Shown: positions 1 through 8,967 of the stretch, piece by piece
Layout of the letters: each line of letters begins with the position of its first letter
Numbering within the stretch: the stretch's first letter is position 1
Source: Salinimicrobium soli
GTDB taxonomy: Bacteria > Bacteroidota > Bacteroidia > Flavobacteriales > Flavobacteriaceae
DNA: 64,000 nucleotides
Direction: 5' to 3'
Assembly: GCF_048323655.1 (NCBI RefSeq)
Contig: NZ_JBLUWW010000003.1
Coordinates: forward strand, 620,001 to 684,000
Notes under the pieces: generated by a model
Told to the model about the DNA's origin: nothing
The model's input: the letters and a program-made list of their open reading frames with translations, nothing else
Database searches by the model: none
Made by a program: the position numbers and the translations under genes

Positions 1-1
1 A

Positions 2-1117
2 CACATTCTGGGTGATGCATACGAGTATCTAATCAAGCAATTTGCTGATGACGCAGGAAAAAAAGGTGGGGAATTTTATACACCTCGTGGTGTAGTCCAG
101 CTAATAGTACAGCTGATAAAACCCCAGCCTCGCCAAAAGGTGTATGACCCAACAATGGGTAGCGGGGGAATGCTCATTGAGGCCGCCAATTATGTTGCCG
201 AGCAACCTGATGGAAAAGTGGGTAAAAATGTAAATGTATCACTGTACGGACAGGAAAAGAACCTGGGGACATGGGCTATAGGTAAACTAAATATGTTGCT
301 ACACAATTTTGTGGATGCCGACCTTCGTAAAGGTGACACTCTGGTGAACCCCAGACATACAGAAGACAATCAATTGATGCTGTTTGACCGTGTGGTAGCC
401 AATCCACCTTTTTCCCTGGGGGAATGGTGGACGCCAGCAGAAGTGGCACAGGAAACAAAACTGGACAAGAATGGCAAAGAAAAAAAGGTAACTCCAGATT
501 ACAAAACTAAGGTTACCGACCGCTATGGTCGGTTCCAGTATGGTATTCCACCACGTGGATATGCTGACTTTGCATTCCTTCAACACATGGTTGCAGTACT
601 GAAACAAGACGGTAAGGCTGGGGTCGTACTGCCTCACGGAACCTTATTCCGTGGGTCCAGTGAAGGCAAGATTCGTAAGGCTTTGATAAAAGCCGACATT
701 ATTGAAGGTATTATCGGCCTACCCGCTAAATTGTTTTACAATACAGGCATACCAGCGGCAATCTGGATAATCAACAAGAACAAACCCGCAGACCGAAAAG
801 GTAAGATGGCTATAATTGATGCCAGTAATGGTTTCAAGGAAGGTAAGAACCAGAATGAACTACTCGAAACAAACGTCGCTAAGATAGTTGAAGCCTATTA
901 TGCATACACCGATGTGAAAAAATTTATGCGAGTGGTCCCGATTGAAGATATTAAAGAAAATGATTACAACTTGAATATATCCCGATACATTGACACAACG
1001 GAGCCAGAAGTTGAAGTTGACCTGAAACAGGTGAAGGTAAAATTACAGGAGTTGGAGGAAAGGGAAAAGGAAATTGATAGCAGACTCAAAAGCTATCTAC
1101 AAGAACTCGGAATATAA
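2..1117 (+). CDS. hsdM: Type I restriction-modification DNA methyltransferase subunit (5'-truncated)
   Basis: This is the N6-adenine methyltransferase subunit of a type I restriction-modification complex; with HsdS it methylates the recognition site and with HsdR it restricts DNA. The reading frame is open from base 2, so the N-terminus lies outside the window. Visible signatures are GEFYTPR (about nt 70-90), the SAM-binding motif DPTMGSGGM (nt 146-172) and the catalytic NPPF motif (nt 401-412). The C-terminus has a charged helical tail ending at TAA 1115-1117, and the hsdS ATG begins at the very next base, so the two are translationally coupled. No defect is seen in the visible part. Confidence 0.93.
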   Translation, partial: HILGDAYEYLIKQFADDAGKKGGEFYTPRGVVQLIVQLIKPQPRQKVYDPTMGSGGMLIEAANYVAEQPDGKVGKNVNVSLYGQEKNLGTWAIGKLNMLLHNFVDADLRKGDTLVNPRHTEDNQLMLFDRVVANPPFSLGEWWTPAEVAQETKLDKNGKEKKVTPDYKTKVTDRYGRFQYGIPPRGYADFAFLQHMVAVLKQDGKAGVVLPHGTLFRGSSEGKIRKALIKADIIEGIIGLPAKLFYNTGIPAAIWIINKNKPADRKGKMAIIDASNGFKEGKNQNELLETNVAKIVEAYYAYTDVKKFMRVVPIEDIKENDYNLNISRYIDTTEPEVEVDLKQVKVKLQELEEREKEIDSRLKSYLQELGI

Positions 1118-2416
1118 ATGGAAGGTTACGTTAAAACTGATATCGGACTAATTCCTCAAGATTGGAATTTATATAAACTGGGTGAGGTCGCCACTTTCAG
1201 AAGAGGAAGCTTTCCTCAACCCTATGGTCTGGATAAATGGTATGATGACAACAATGGCTATCCTTTTGTTCAGGTTTACGATGTTGGGGATAATCTAACT
1301 CTAAAAGCCACAACCAAAAGAAAGATTAGTGAAGAGGCTGCGGAAAAGAGTGTATTAGCCAAGAAAGGAACATTACTACTTACCATTCAAGGTTCCATTG
1401 GTAGGATGGCAATTGCGCATTATGATACTTATGTGGATAGGACTTTACTTTTATTTAATTCTTTTAAAGTACCAATAGATAAGAATTTTTTTATGTTCAC
1501 AGTCTTCAGGCTGTTTGAACTGGAGAAACAGAGAGCACATGGTAGTACTATTAAAACTATCACAAAAGCCCAATTAACCAATTTTCAAATACCGTTACCA
1601 CCATATCCTGAACAGCAAAAAATAGCGGATATTCTTGGTACCGTAGATAAGAAGATTCAGGTCATTGACGAACAAATTTTAAAGACAGAGAAGCTGAAAA
1701 AAGGGGTGATGCAAAGGTTACTTACTGAAGGCATTGGGCACACCGAATTTAAAGATTCCCCTCTTGGTAAGATTCCAAAAAGCTGGCAATTAATTAGTTT
1801 GTATGATTTGCGAAACAAAAAGGATAAATATGGATTTACGGGAGGACCATTTGGTTCAGACTTAAAATCCGAACATTACACTCTGGATGGGGTTAAAGTG
1901 ATACAACTACAGAATATTGGAGAAGGTAAGTTTATAGAAAAGGGAATAATCTATACTTCAGAAGAAAAGGCAGATGAATTAAAGTCTTGCAATATCTATC
2001 CTAATGATATAATTCTTGCGAAAATGGCACCAGTTGCACGCTGTTGCATAGTGCCCTCATTAGACGAGAGGTATGTAATGTGTTCAGATGGAATCAGGTT
2101 ATCCGTGGATAGGGAGAGATTTGATAACGATTTTATCTTTCAGGCTCTCAATTGTCCTTATTTCAGGAACCAAGCTGAATCTAAAAGTACAGGAACAACA
2201 AGAGCAAGGATTGGATTAAATGACCTAAAGAAAACTGTACTTATAGTTCCACCAGATATAAGTGAGCAAAAAAAATTAGCACAAATTTTAAAGACCTTTG
2301 ATGAAAAAATTAATGTTTTGGATGGTAAAAAGATGGAATACCATAAACTTAAAAATGGGCTTATGCAGACACTTTTGACGGGTAAAATTAGAGTTAACAA
2401 TCCAATAGAAGTTTAA
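1118..2416 (+). CDS. hsdS: Type I restriction-modification specificity subunit
   Basis: This 432-residue DNA-recognition subunit sets the target sequence for the HsdM/HsdR complex. It has two target-recognition domains, residues about 1-170 and 215-390, each opening with an IGLIPQDW- or LGKIPKSW-like segment. Each is followed by a conserved helical spacer: PPYPEQQKIADIL near 165-178 and the matching region ISEQKKLAQIL near 385-395. This two-fold repeat is the normal HsdS design and implies a bipartite DNA target. The ATG directly abuts the hsdM stop, and hsdR starts 2 bp after its own stop. The recognition sequence cannot be read from the protein. Confidence 0.93.
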   Translation: MEGYVKTDIGLIPQDWNLYKLGEVATFRRGSFPQPYGLDKWYDDNNGYPFVQVYDVGDNLTLKATTKRKISEEAAEKSVLAKKGTLLLTIQGSIGRMAIAHYDTYVDRTLLLFNSFKVPIDKNFFMFTVFRLFELEKQRAHGSTIKTITKAQLTNFQIPLPPYPEQQKIADILGTVDKKIQVIDEQILKTEKLKKGVMQRLLTEGIGHTEFKDSPLGKIPKSWQLISLYDLRNKKDKYGFTGGPFGSDLKSEHYTLDGVKVIQLQNIGEGKFIEKGIIYTSEEKADELKSCNIYPNDIILAKMAPVARCCIVPSLDERYVMCSDGIRLSVDRERFDNDFIFQALNCPYFRNQAESKSTGTTRARIGLNDLKKTVLIVPPDISEQKKLAQILKTFDEKINVLDGKKMEYHKLKNGLMQTLLTGKIRVNNPIEV

Positions 2417-2418
2417 CC

Positions 2419-5400
2419 ATGAACAATTCTCCTGAATACCTTCAAAGCGAGTTACCCGCACTGGACCTTTTCCAGAAGATGGGGTATGAATACTACAATG
2501 CCGCTGTTCAGGATGAGCGGGATGATATTACTGATACTGTTCTCAAGTCCCGATTAAGGTTAGCCATTAAACGTTTGAATCCATGGATTAATGAAAGTAA
2601 TCTGGAGAAGGTTTTCAATCGTGTCACTTCAATTACAGGAACCTCAGTCATGGAAATCAACCAGGAGATTTGGGAGATTATTCGTGGTGGAACCATAACA
2701 GTAAAGCAACGGATAGGTGATACAGAAGAGTTTCATCCCATTCATTTTGTTGATTACCAAAACCCAAGTAAAAACGAATTCCTGGTTATCAACCAGATTA
2801 AATATCACGGCAAGCACCAACATTCTGTTCCAGATATTATGGTGTATTTGAATGGAATGCCAATTGCGGTAATTGAATGTAAATCACCCACGGCTCAAAA
2901 TGCATGGGATAAGGCTTTCTACGACCTAAAGTACTATCAGGAAAATTCTGAAAAGCTTTTTCACTTTAACCAAATATGTGTTGGTCTCTGGAAAGACGGT
3001 GGTCGATATGGTGCCATTGGTTCCCCTCAGCAGTTCTATTCTGTCTACCGACCTCACAAGGAAGACGACCTCACTTTTTTGGGACCCAACCCAACTGCCC
3101 AGGATATACTGCTGTACTCCATCTTTAGAAAAGAACGTATCCTGGATATAATTCGCCATTTTGTGATTTTTGAATTGGATGAAGGTTCAGTAATAAAAAA
3201 GCTTCCACGATATCAGCAGATACGTGCGACAAACAAAACTATTGCCAGGTTAAAATCTGGTGAAGGTGGTGTGGTATGGCATACTCAAGGAAGTGGTAAA
3301 TCTATTACCATGGCCTATGTTACCCGCAAATTGATGGCTCCAGAATATGGATTCGATAATCCTACTGTGATGGTCATGACGGACCGAAAGGACCTTGACC
3401 GACAAATCACCACAACATTTCAAAACGTTGGATTCGGTAACGTGAAGCAAGCTTCTTCGGTGGCGCACCTGGATAAACTATTACGCAATGATTACGGTGG
3501 AATCATTACCACTACCCTTCAAAAATTTCAGGAAACGGATAGGGATTCTGAAACCGATACTGACCAGACCGAAATCGAAGAACGTGGAAATCTTATCATT
3601 GAAAAATCCATTGATGCCGATAACAATAAACTAATTAAACGCACCAAAGAACTTCAACAGGGAAAATGGGTGGAAATTGAGGTTGAAGAAATTGACCTAA
3701 AGCAGTTATCCACAAAGGAAAATCTCTACATCCTGGTTGATGAAGCTCATAGAAGCCATTATGGATTCCTTGCAGCATTCATGAGGTCTGTACTCCCCAA
3801 TGGTAAGTTTGTGGCATTTACAGGCACCCCAATAAGTAAAGAAGACAAGAGTACTTTGGGTGAGTTCTACGGTGGTAATTACATTGACGTATACACTATC
3901 AAAGAATCCGTTGCCGATGGTGCAACTGTGGAACTACTTTATGATGAAGGTATAGCTCAAATGGATGTCCGCAAAGAAGAGCTCGATGCGGAGTTTGATG
4001 AGAAATTTAAAGATGCTTCTGAGGAAAAGAAGGATAAACTGAAGCGTGTTGCGCTTCAAAAGTATCAGTTATCCTCCAGTAGAATTACCGATATAGGAAA
4101 ACATATCGTAAACCACTACCAAAGTAAGATATATCCAGATGGTCACAAGGCTTTAATAGTAACCAGTGGTCGTGACGCTGCCATTAAGTACCAGAAAGTA
4201 CTTACGGAACTTAGGGAACAGGGGCTTCATGATTTCGATTCCAAGGTAGTAATCAGTATCGGTTCACCAAAATCTGATGAAATAGCCAAGGAATACTACG
4301 GCACCCTGGAATGGAACCGTGAACACCCAGAGGAACCAAGACCCATTTGGGTGACGTCACCTGAAAATATTAAAACTGTTACGGAAGATTTTAAACTACC
4401 TTTTGGTGATGAGAATGACAAAGAGAAATCTGGTAAGAAGAAGTATGATAACACAGCCTTTGTAATTGTCTCGGATATGCTGCTCACTGGGTACGATGCA
4501 CCAATAGCGAGTGTTCTTTACCTTGACAAGCCGTTGAAGGAGCACAACTTACTTCAGGCCATCGCACGGGTGAATCGTTCCCGTAAGGGTAAGCACGCTG
4601 GGTTCATTGTGGATTACAATGGGATATCGGCATATCTCATCCAGGCTATGGAAATCTTTTCTGGTGATTTAAGACCAGAGGACATTCTTAAGAATATTAA
4701 TGAGGAACTTCCCAGGCTGGAGCTTAATCACACAAAATTAATTGCCTTCTTTAACCCCATGCGTATCAACCGCAAATACGAACGTGACCACTTTATTGAT
4801 TCCGCACTTAGATACATTGAACCACAAGATAAGCGTGATGAGTTCAAGTCACTTCTGAAGGATTTCAATAAATCCATTAACCTTGTCCTGCCGAGTCAGA
4901 AGGCTATGAAATATCAGGATGATTTTAAGTTGTTTAATGAGCTCAAGTTGCGGGCCCGCAATACATATCCCGATGACGAAGACCTGAAGGTGACCAGGGA
5001 TGAAAGTAAGATGCTACAAGATATGATTGACACCCACCTGCGTTCTGAAGGTGTTGAAAATTTACTGGAAAAGCCAATATCCATCATTGATAAAGACAAG
5101 TTCAAGGAAGAAATGATGAATGCATCACCAGCCACCAAAGAGCTGAAGATGCGGAACAACCTGAAGCATACAATAAGAGTTGGTATCGACAAAAACCCTG
5201 ATTTTTTTAAACCCTTGGCTCAACGCCTGGATGAATTACTGAAGCAACGCAAGGAACAACGAATAACTGAGACCCAATTGTTATTGGCCTATGCTGGTAT
5301 CCAGAATGAAATTGTGGAAGAACAAGAAGAAGGTGAATCCAAAGGCTTTGTTACAGAGCAACAGAGAGCCGTATTCAACTCCATGAAGACAATCTTTAAT

Positions 5401-5604
5401 GGCGAAGCAGAAGATGCCACACATACGCTCTATGACCTTATCTCTGGTGAATTAAACATCGTTGGATGGAAAGAAAAGAGTCGGGTCCAGAAGGATATCG
5501 AAAATAAGATAAAGCGATTCCTGAAGACTAAGCTGGAACACAACGAGGCCAAACTTAAAGCAAAGGAACTGATTGATGTTTTAAAGAAGAACAAGAATGG
5601 GTGA
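2419..5604 (+). CDS. hsdR: Type I restriction endonuclease subunit R
   Basis: This 1061-residue motor and nuclease subunit translocates DNA and cleaves unmethylated substrates. The N-terminal PD-(D/E)xK nuclease is visible as D139 in PDIMVYLNG and E153-C-K155 in IECKS. The SF2 helicase core follows: Walker A HTQGSGKS (288-295), motif II VDEAHRS (about 440), motif III FTGTP, and motif VI IARVNRSRKGK near residue 720. The C-terminal helical region is long and charged and should mediate assembly with HsdM/HsdS. Length and motif order are normal, so the enzyme looks functional. The last 8 bp overlap the next ORF. Confidence 0.95.
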   Translation: MNNSPEYLQSELPALDLFQKMGYEYYNAAVQDERDDITDTVLKSRLRLAIKRLNPWINESNLEKVFNRVTSITGTSVMEINQEIWEIIRGGTITVKQRIGDTEEFHPIHFVDYQNPSKNEFLVINQIKYHGKHQHSVPDIMVYLNGMPIAVIECKSPTAQNAWDKAFYDLKYYQENSEKLFHFNQICVGLWKDGGRYGAIGSPQQFYSVYRPHKEDDLTFLGPNPTAQDILLYSIFRKERILDIIRHFVIFELDEGSVIKKLPRYQQIRATNKTIARLKSGEGGVVWHTQGSGKSITMAYVTRKLMAPEYGFDNPTVMVMTDRKDLDRQITTTFQNVGFGNVKQASSVAHLDKLLRNDYGGIITTTLQKFQETDRDSETDTDQTEIEERGNLIIEKSIDADNNKLIKRTKELQQGKWVEIEVEEIDLKQLSTKENLYILVDEAHRSHYGFLAAFMRSVLPNGKFVAFTGTPISKEDKSTLGEFYGGNYIDVYTIKESVADGATVELLYDEGIAQMDVRKEELDAEFDEKFKDASEEKKDKLKRVALQKYQLSSSRITDIGKHIVNHYQSKIYPDGHKALIVTSGRDAAIKYQKVLTELREQGLHDFDSKVVISIGSPKSDEIAKEYYGTLEWNREHPEEPRPIWVTSPENIKTVTEDFKLPFGDENDKEKSGKKKYDNTAFVIVSDMLLTGYDAPIASVLYLDKPLKEHNLLQAIARVNRSRKGKHAGFIVDYNGISAYLIQAMEIFSGDLRPEDILKNINEELPRLELNHTKLIAFFNPMRINRKYERDHFIDSALRYIEPQDKRDEFKSLLKDFNKSINLVLPSQKAMKYQDDFKLFNELKLRARNTYPDDEDLKVTRDESKMLQDMIDTHLRSEGVENLLEKPISIIDKDKFKEEMMNASPATKELKMRNNLKHTIRVGIDKNPDFFKPLAQRLDELLKQRKEQRITETQLLLAYAGIQNEIVEEQEEGESKGFVTEQQRAVFNSMKTIFNGEAEDATHTLYDLISGELNIVGWKEKSRVQKDIENKIKRFLKTKLEHNEAKLKAKELIDVLKKNKNG

Positions 5605-5947
5605 TTCTGTAGAAGATTGGGATTGGTCTCAATGGCTGCCGTTTCCTGACCCCAGCGACCATGGAATCTTAAGGGCTCCATTTGGTCCTGGACTGTATCA
5701 GTTGAGGAACGCTAAGACTGGTGAATATGTTGTCTTTGGTAAAGGAAAGAATCTGGCATATAGAATGACTTCCTTATTGCCTATTCCCTTTGGCCAAGGC
5801 ACCCGAAAAAACACCCGTAAACGTGATTATGTGCTGGATAACTTGATTAATATTAAATATCGCACAGTAGCCTTAAAGAACACCTCGAAATTAAAGACCT
5901 TGGAATCGGAGTTAAAAAACTCTCAACACTATTTATTTAATTCATAG
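5597..5947 (+). CDS. Small GIY-YIG-like protein linked to the type I RM operon
   Basis: This 116-residue protein has the order of conserved positions of a GIY-YIG nuclease: GLY in PGLYQLRN (residues 27-34), VFGKG in place of YIG (41-45), an arginine in AYRM, a basic segment TRKNTRKRDYVL, and a glutamate in LESELK near 102-107. The second signature has lost its tyrosine (VFG), so activity is uncertain. The ATG lies inside hsdR with an 8-bp overlap, which implies translational coupling, and the next gene starts 3 bp after its stop. The family assignment rests on motif order by eye. An accessory nuclease or DNA-binding role in the RM system is inference. Confidence 0.6.
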   Translation: MGDSVEDWDWSQWLPFPDPSDHGILRAPFGPGLYQLRNAKTGEYVVFGKGKNLAYRMTSLLPIPFGQGTRKNTRKRDYVLDNLINIKYRTVALKNTSKLKTLESELKNSQHYLFNS

Positions 5948-5950
5948 AAC

Positions 5951-6640
5951 ATGCCTAAAGTAGCTTACGGTAATAAGGTGATAGAATACTCCATCCAAGA
6001 GAAAGATGAGCTTAAATCGCATTATATTACTGTCGAACGTGGTAACGGTGTTGTACTGAAAGGTAAACCTGTGACTGAGGAACAATCACAGCGGTTGGTC
6101 CTTAAAAGGGCTCAATGGATTCTGGATAAGTTGAAGTTAGTCGAAGCCATTAATGAGGGTGACATAGTCACTGGTTCCCGTATTCAATACCTGGGTCGAA
6201 AGTACTATACACAGTTGAGTAAAGTGCCAGAGTTGGCGAAGGTCCAAGTTGACTTCAATGAATCCAAGTTCCAGATATCCGTTCCTGAAGGTTGCAATCA
6301 GAAAGATATCCAACAGGCCCTTGAGAAATTCTTTCGGGTCAAAGCTATAGAGAAAATTCAACCACGGCTTGAGAGATGGTCCAGGCAAACTGGTTTCACC
6401 TACACCAATGTCAAGTTTATGAAAATGAATAAGCGATGGGGAAGTTGTACGGTTGGTAACGCAATTCATATTAACATAGATGCTGTTAGGCTTCCGTATT
6501 CATTAATAGACTATCTCGTGGTTCATGAACTTGTACATACCATCCACAAGAATCACTCTAAAGCATTCTGGGCAGAACTTTCCAAATATATACCCAACTG
6601 GAAGCACTTAGATGAGCAGATGTCGGGAATGAAGCTTTAA
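5951..6640 (+). CDS. YgjP-like (DUF45) zinc metallopeptidase-fold protein
   Basis: This 229-residue protein carries the YgjP/WLM signature: WGSCT near residue 161, then HELVHTIHKNHSKAFW near 193-208. HExxH plus a downstream histidine forms a gluzincin-like metal site. Genes of this family (COG1451, DUF45) are frequent passengers of type I RM operons, and this one lies 3 bp after the GIY-YIG-like gene as the last gene of the run. It is cytoplasmic with no signal peptide. Its substrate is unknown. A role in quality control or regulation of the RM complex is only inference. Confidence 0.82.
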   Translation: MPKVAYGNKVIEYSIQEKDELKSHYITVERGNGVVLKGKPVTEEQSQRLVLKRAQWILDKLKLVEAINEGDIVTGSRIQYLGRKYYTQLSKVPELAKVQVDFNESKFQISVPEGCNQKDIQQALEKFFRVKAIEKIQPRLERWSRQTGFTYTNVKFMKMNKRWGSCTVGNAIHINIDAVRLPYSLIDYLVVHELVHTIHKNHSKAFWAELSKYIPNWKHLDEQMSGMKL

Positions 6641-7020
6641 TTAAATAATTCTATTCCATTTTAACTGGGGTAAATCTTTATTGTGCCCAGAGAAATAACG
6701 TTATACTTATCTGATTATATGCATGTTACTCTCTATTCATAATGATGAATATAATGAGGGGAATGTATTACTATTTACTATTGTTTATAGATAAGATATT
6801 ATAATTACTACTGATTAATGTTATTATCATTGAGGTACACATTGATTATAGTTCAGTTGTAATTAAATGAAATTCTTAACAATAGGTATTGGTGTTGATG
6901 TAGAAATGTATCATGTTTGAAGTAATAATAGATTCATTAAATAAATATATACATGATGAATATGAATAAATTAGTAATGACCCCATCGGGGATAACTGAG
7001 AGCCTAATGTTTAACCTCAA
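6641..7020. other. AT-rich intergenic region with a small GC hairpin
   Basis: These 380 bp between the RM operon and the palm-like orphan are extremely AT-rich and hold no open frame of note. The only compact structure is CCCCATCGGGG at 6981-6991, a 4-bp GC stem 29 bp before the next ATG. It could be a leader hairpin or a protein site. No clear promoter or terminator follows the metallopeptidase gene. The base composition differs from the core chromosome, which fits acquired DNA. Confidence 0.5.
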
Positions 7021-8367
7021 ATGTCCCTACACTATGTAAAAGAAGAATTAGCCAAAGCTGGTCTTTCTGGTTCTTTAGAATTGTTTAATATCATAACGAA
7101 CCAGAATGAATCGATAACAGTTCCTAAAAAGGCTATCCATAATTTTAGGTATATCCCAAACAAAGACTTTAAGTTGGTACATCCAAATCTTGAAGTCGCT
7201 AAAGAGTTAACACTTCTTACCTTAAGCAACCTGTCCAATACCTGGCTCAGGTCACAACATTCTGATGATGAGCGAATAATTCTGGGCTACAAAAGATTGT
7301 ATTCCAGAATCCTTGAATCTCAAGTTAAAGTTTGTGGAAACCGTTCATCACCGTACAAAAAAATTCTCAAACTTCTACTCAAGCACGATTATATTGAAAT
7401 CGGTGAGGATGCAGTGTACATACCCAACGGAAAGGGTAAAGCCAGAGAGTTCAGACTCACTCTAAAATATTTCGGTAAAGGCTGTGAGCGATACTTCTTG
7501 AAGACCCCAGAAGTTAGGCGCATGAGAAATATAGAGTTCAATGAAAACTTTGAGCGAGTGCTTCAGACAGCTATTGGTAGAAACCATTTAAGGTTGTTAA
7601 CAAAGGTAACATGGCCAACAGATGATGAGGTCAGGGCTTGTATTGATGAAGCAGTTAAGTCCAGATGGTGTAATAGGGACCATAAAAGAATGGTATGGCT
7701 GGGGAAACATTCAAAGAAAGAATATCCACATTCCCAATTCGTACATGGTGAAGATTATATGAAAAGCTTTCGTTTTTTACGGGACCATATGAAGGTGCCA
7801 GTCGTGAAAAAGGAATGGATGGATGACGATGGTAATCTCAAGTTCCGTATCGCCACCTGTTTTAACCTTATGCCCAAATTGATTCGGAACCTAATCAAAA
7901 TTGGAAACCACTCTATCGTGGAAAATGACTTTTCTGCCATGCACCCTAACATTATTCAAAAAATTTATGGTGGGTCTAACCTGGAGCCAATATCACACCA
8001 GAGTGTTTCAGAATACCTTGGCATAAGTAAAGACGATGCAAAAAAGGAACATCTTTCCTTCTTTAATAAAAGGATTTGTCAGATGAAGGCTTCACCACTC
8101 TGGAATTACTATGAAGTGAAGGAACCAAAAATGTTGGAGAACATTCTTCAAGAGAAGTGTCAGCATGGTCATGAAAAGACGTGCTGGAGAGTCTTTGAGA
8201 TAGAGACTCGACTGATGGAAACTATAGTATCCAGGTTATCAGCAATGGGTATAGATGTGATATATGTGTATGATGCACTTTATTCCACGGCTGAAGAACA
8301 AGAAGTGGTTAAAGAAGTCATGAATTCTGTGGTAAGAGAATTTAATATACACTCACGAGTAAAATAG
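7021..8367 (+). CDS. Orphan protein with winged-helix-like N-half and polymerase-palm-like C-half
   Basis: I do not recognise this 448-residue protein as a named family. Residues about 100-150 look like a winged helix (SPYKKILKLLLKHDYIEIG followed by a beta hairpin). The C-terminal third has the layout of a nucleotidyl-polymerase palm. D303 in ENDFSAMHPNIIQKIYG resembles motif A of family A/B polymerases (DxSxxHPxI). A lysine-rich helix near 336-350 sits where motif B would be. D418 in IYVYDALYST resembles motif C (hydrophobic strand, then xDA). Similar D..S..HP...HD layouts occur in plasmid and phage replication-type proteins. It stands alone, has its own terminator, and lies in AT-rich accessory DNA. 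The function is inference. Confidence 0.75.
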   Translation: MSLHYVKEELAKAGLSGSLELFNIITNQNESITVPKKAIHNFRYIPNKDFKLVHPNLEVAKELTLLTLSNLSNTWLRSQHSDDERIILGYKRLYSRILESQVKVCGNRSSPYKKILKLLLKHDYIEIGEDAVYIPNGKGKAREFRLTLKYFGKGCERYFLKTPEVRRMRNIEFNENFERVLQTAIGRNHLRLLTKVTWPTDDEVRACIDEAVKSRWCNRDHKRMVWLGKHSKKEYPHSQFVHGEDYMKSFRFLRDHMKVPVVKKEWMDDDGNLKFRIATCFNLMPKLIRNLIKIGNHSIVENDFSAMHPNIIQKIYGGSNLEPISHQSVSEYLGISKDDAKKEHLSFFNKRICQMKASPLWNYYEVKEPKMLENILQEKCQHGHEKTCWRVFEIETRLMETIVSRLSAMGIDVIYVYDALYSTAEEQEVVKEVMNSVVREFNIHSRVK

Positions 8368-8388
8368 TATCTGAAGTCTCTATAAAAT

Positions 8389-8414
8389 AACCCCGACCCA
8401 ACGTTGGGGTTTTT
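8389..8414 (+). terminator. Rho-independent terminator after the palm-like orphan
   Basis: AACCCC (8389-8394) pairs with GGGGTT (8406-8411), and the T-run continues to 8414, starting 22 bp after the stop codon. The loop contains the palindrome CCAACGTTGG partly overlapping the stem. Confidence 0.75.
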
Positions 8415-8967
8415 ACATTCTGCCTGGAAATTAAGAACCACCACCCCTGCCCTACACCAGGACGTCCTGCAATTCCGCTGTTACAGGGGGGGCTATACAT
8501 TAACTAAAATTGTAAGGCGACTATGCCTTAAAAAAATTTTTGGAATTTTTGGACCCTAAAATTTCACCATTACCCTCACTATATCTGTAAGTTACAACAA
8601 GTAAACGTGGAGCCCGTTAATGCAAAAGTTGGTTGTATTAACCCGAAATCACAGAAAAAAGTAGGTCACTCAATGAACTGCATCTGCCTTTAGGACGTAC
8701 AAATTCCATTGCTAAAAACTTTATCGTTACCAGTTCTGGATATAATACATGCTACTGTCGAAGAACAATTATTTGAGGTAATATAAAATACTATCTTTGC
8801 ACCTTACATGAGAAAATTGCTGAGGCAAAATGTGTAAGTATGTTTAACTATTGTTTAAGCATATAACTTAAATAAGTCAAAGAATGCAGAATTTACGGGG
8901 CATAAAGTATGTATGCTATATTTTTGCACAAATTTAAAGCCAAAACAGTTCTAAAACAAATAAGGGA
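8415..8967. other. Non-coding junction between accessory region and core genes
   Basis: No gene is seen in these 553 bp. A GC-rich patch at 8444-8490 contains CCCCTG (8444-8449) pairing with CAGGGG (8484-8489) around the 12-bp palindrome CAGGACGTCCTG (8458-8469). A second hairpin AAGGC/GCCTT lies at 8514-8529, beside an A7T5 tract. Two -7 type promoter elements occur further right, TATCTTTG at 8792-8799 and TATTTTTG at 8919-8926. No tRNA fragment or long direct repeat that would mark an integration site was found. Confidence 0.5.
8919..8926 (+). promoter_or_regulatory. -7 promoter element for acyl-CoA reductase
   Basis: TATTTTTG matches the Bacteroidota -7 consensus TAnnTTTG and lies 41 bp before the ATG at 8968. 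No good -33 TTTG is seen at the usual spacing. A similar element, TATCTTTG at 8792-8799 with TTTG at 8772-8775 (16-bp spacer), is a possible upstream promoter. Confidence 0.5.

Noticed and set aside
6641..7020. AT-rich gap as a replication origin
   Set aside because: No iterons or clear DnaA boxes are visible, and no dnaA, dnaN or rep gene with a certain identity lies beside it.
1..8414. Calling the whole RM region an integrative element
   Set aside because: No integrase, tRNA fragment or flanking direct repeat was found at 8.4-9.0 kb, and the left border is outside the window.
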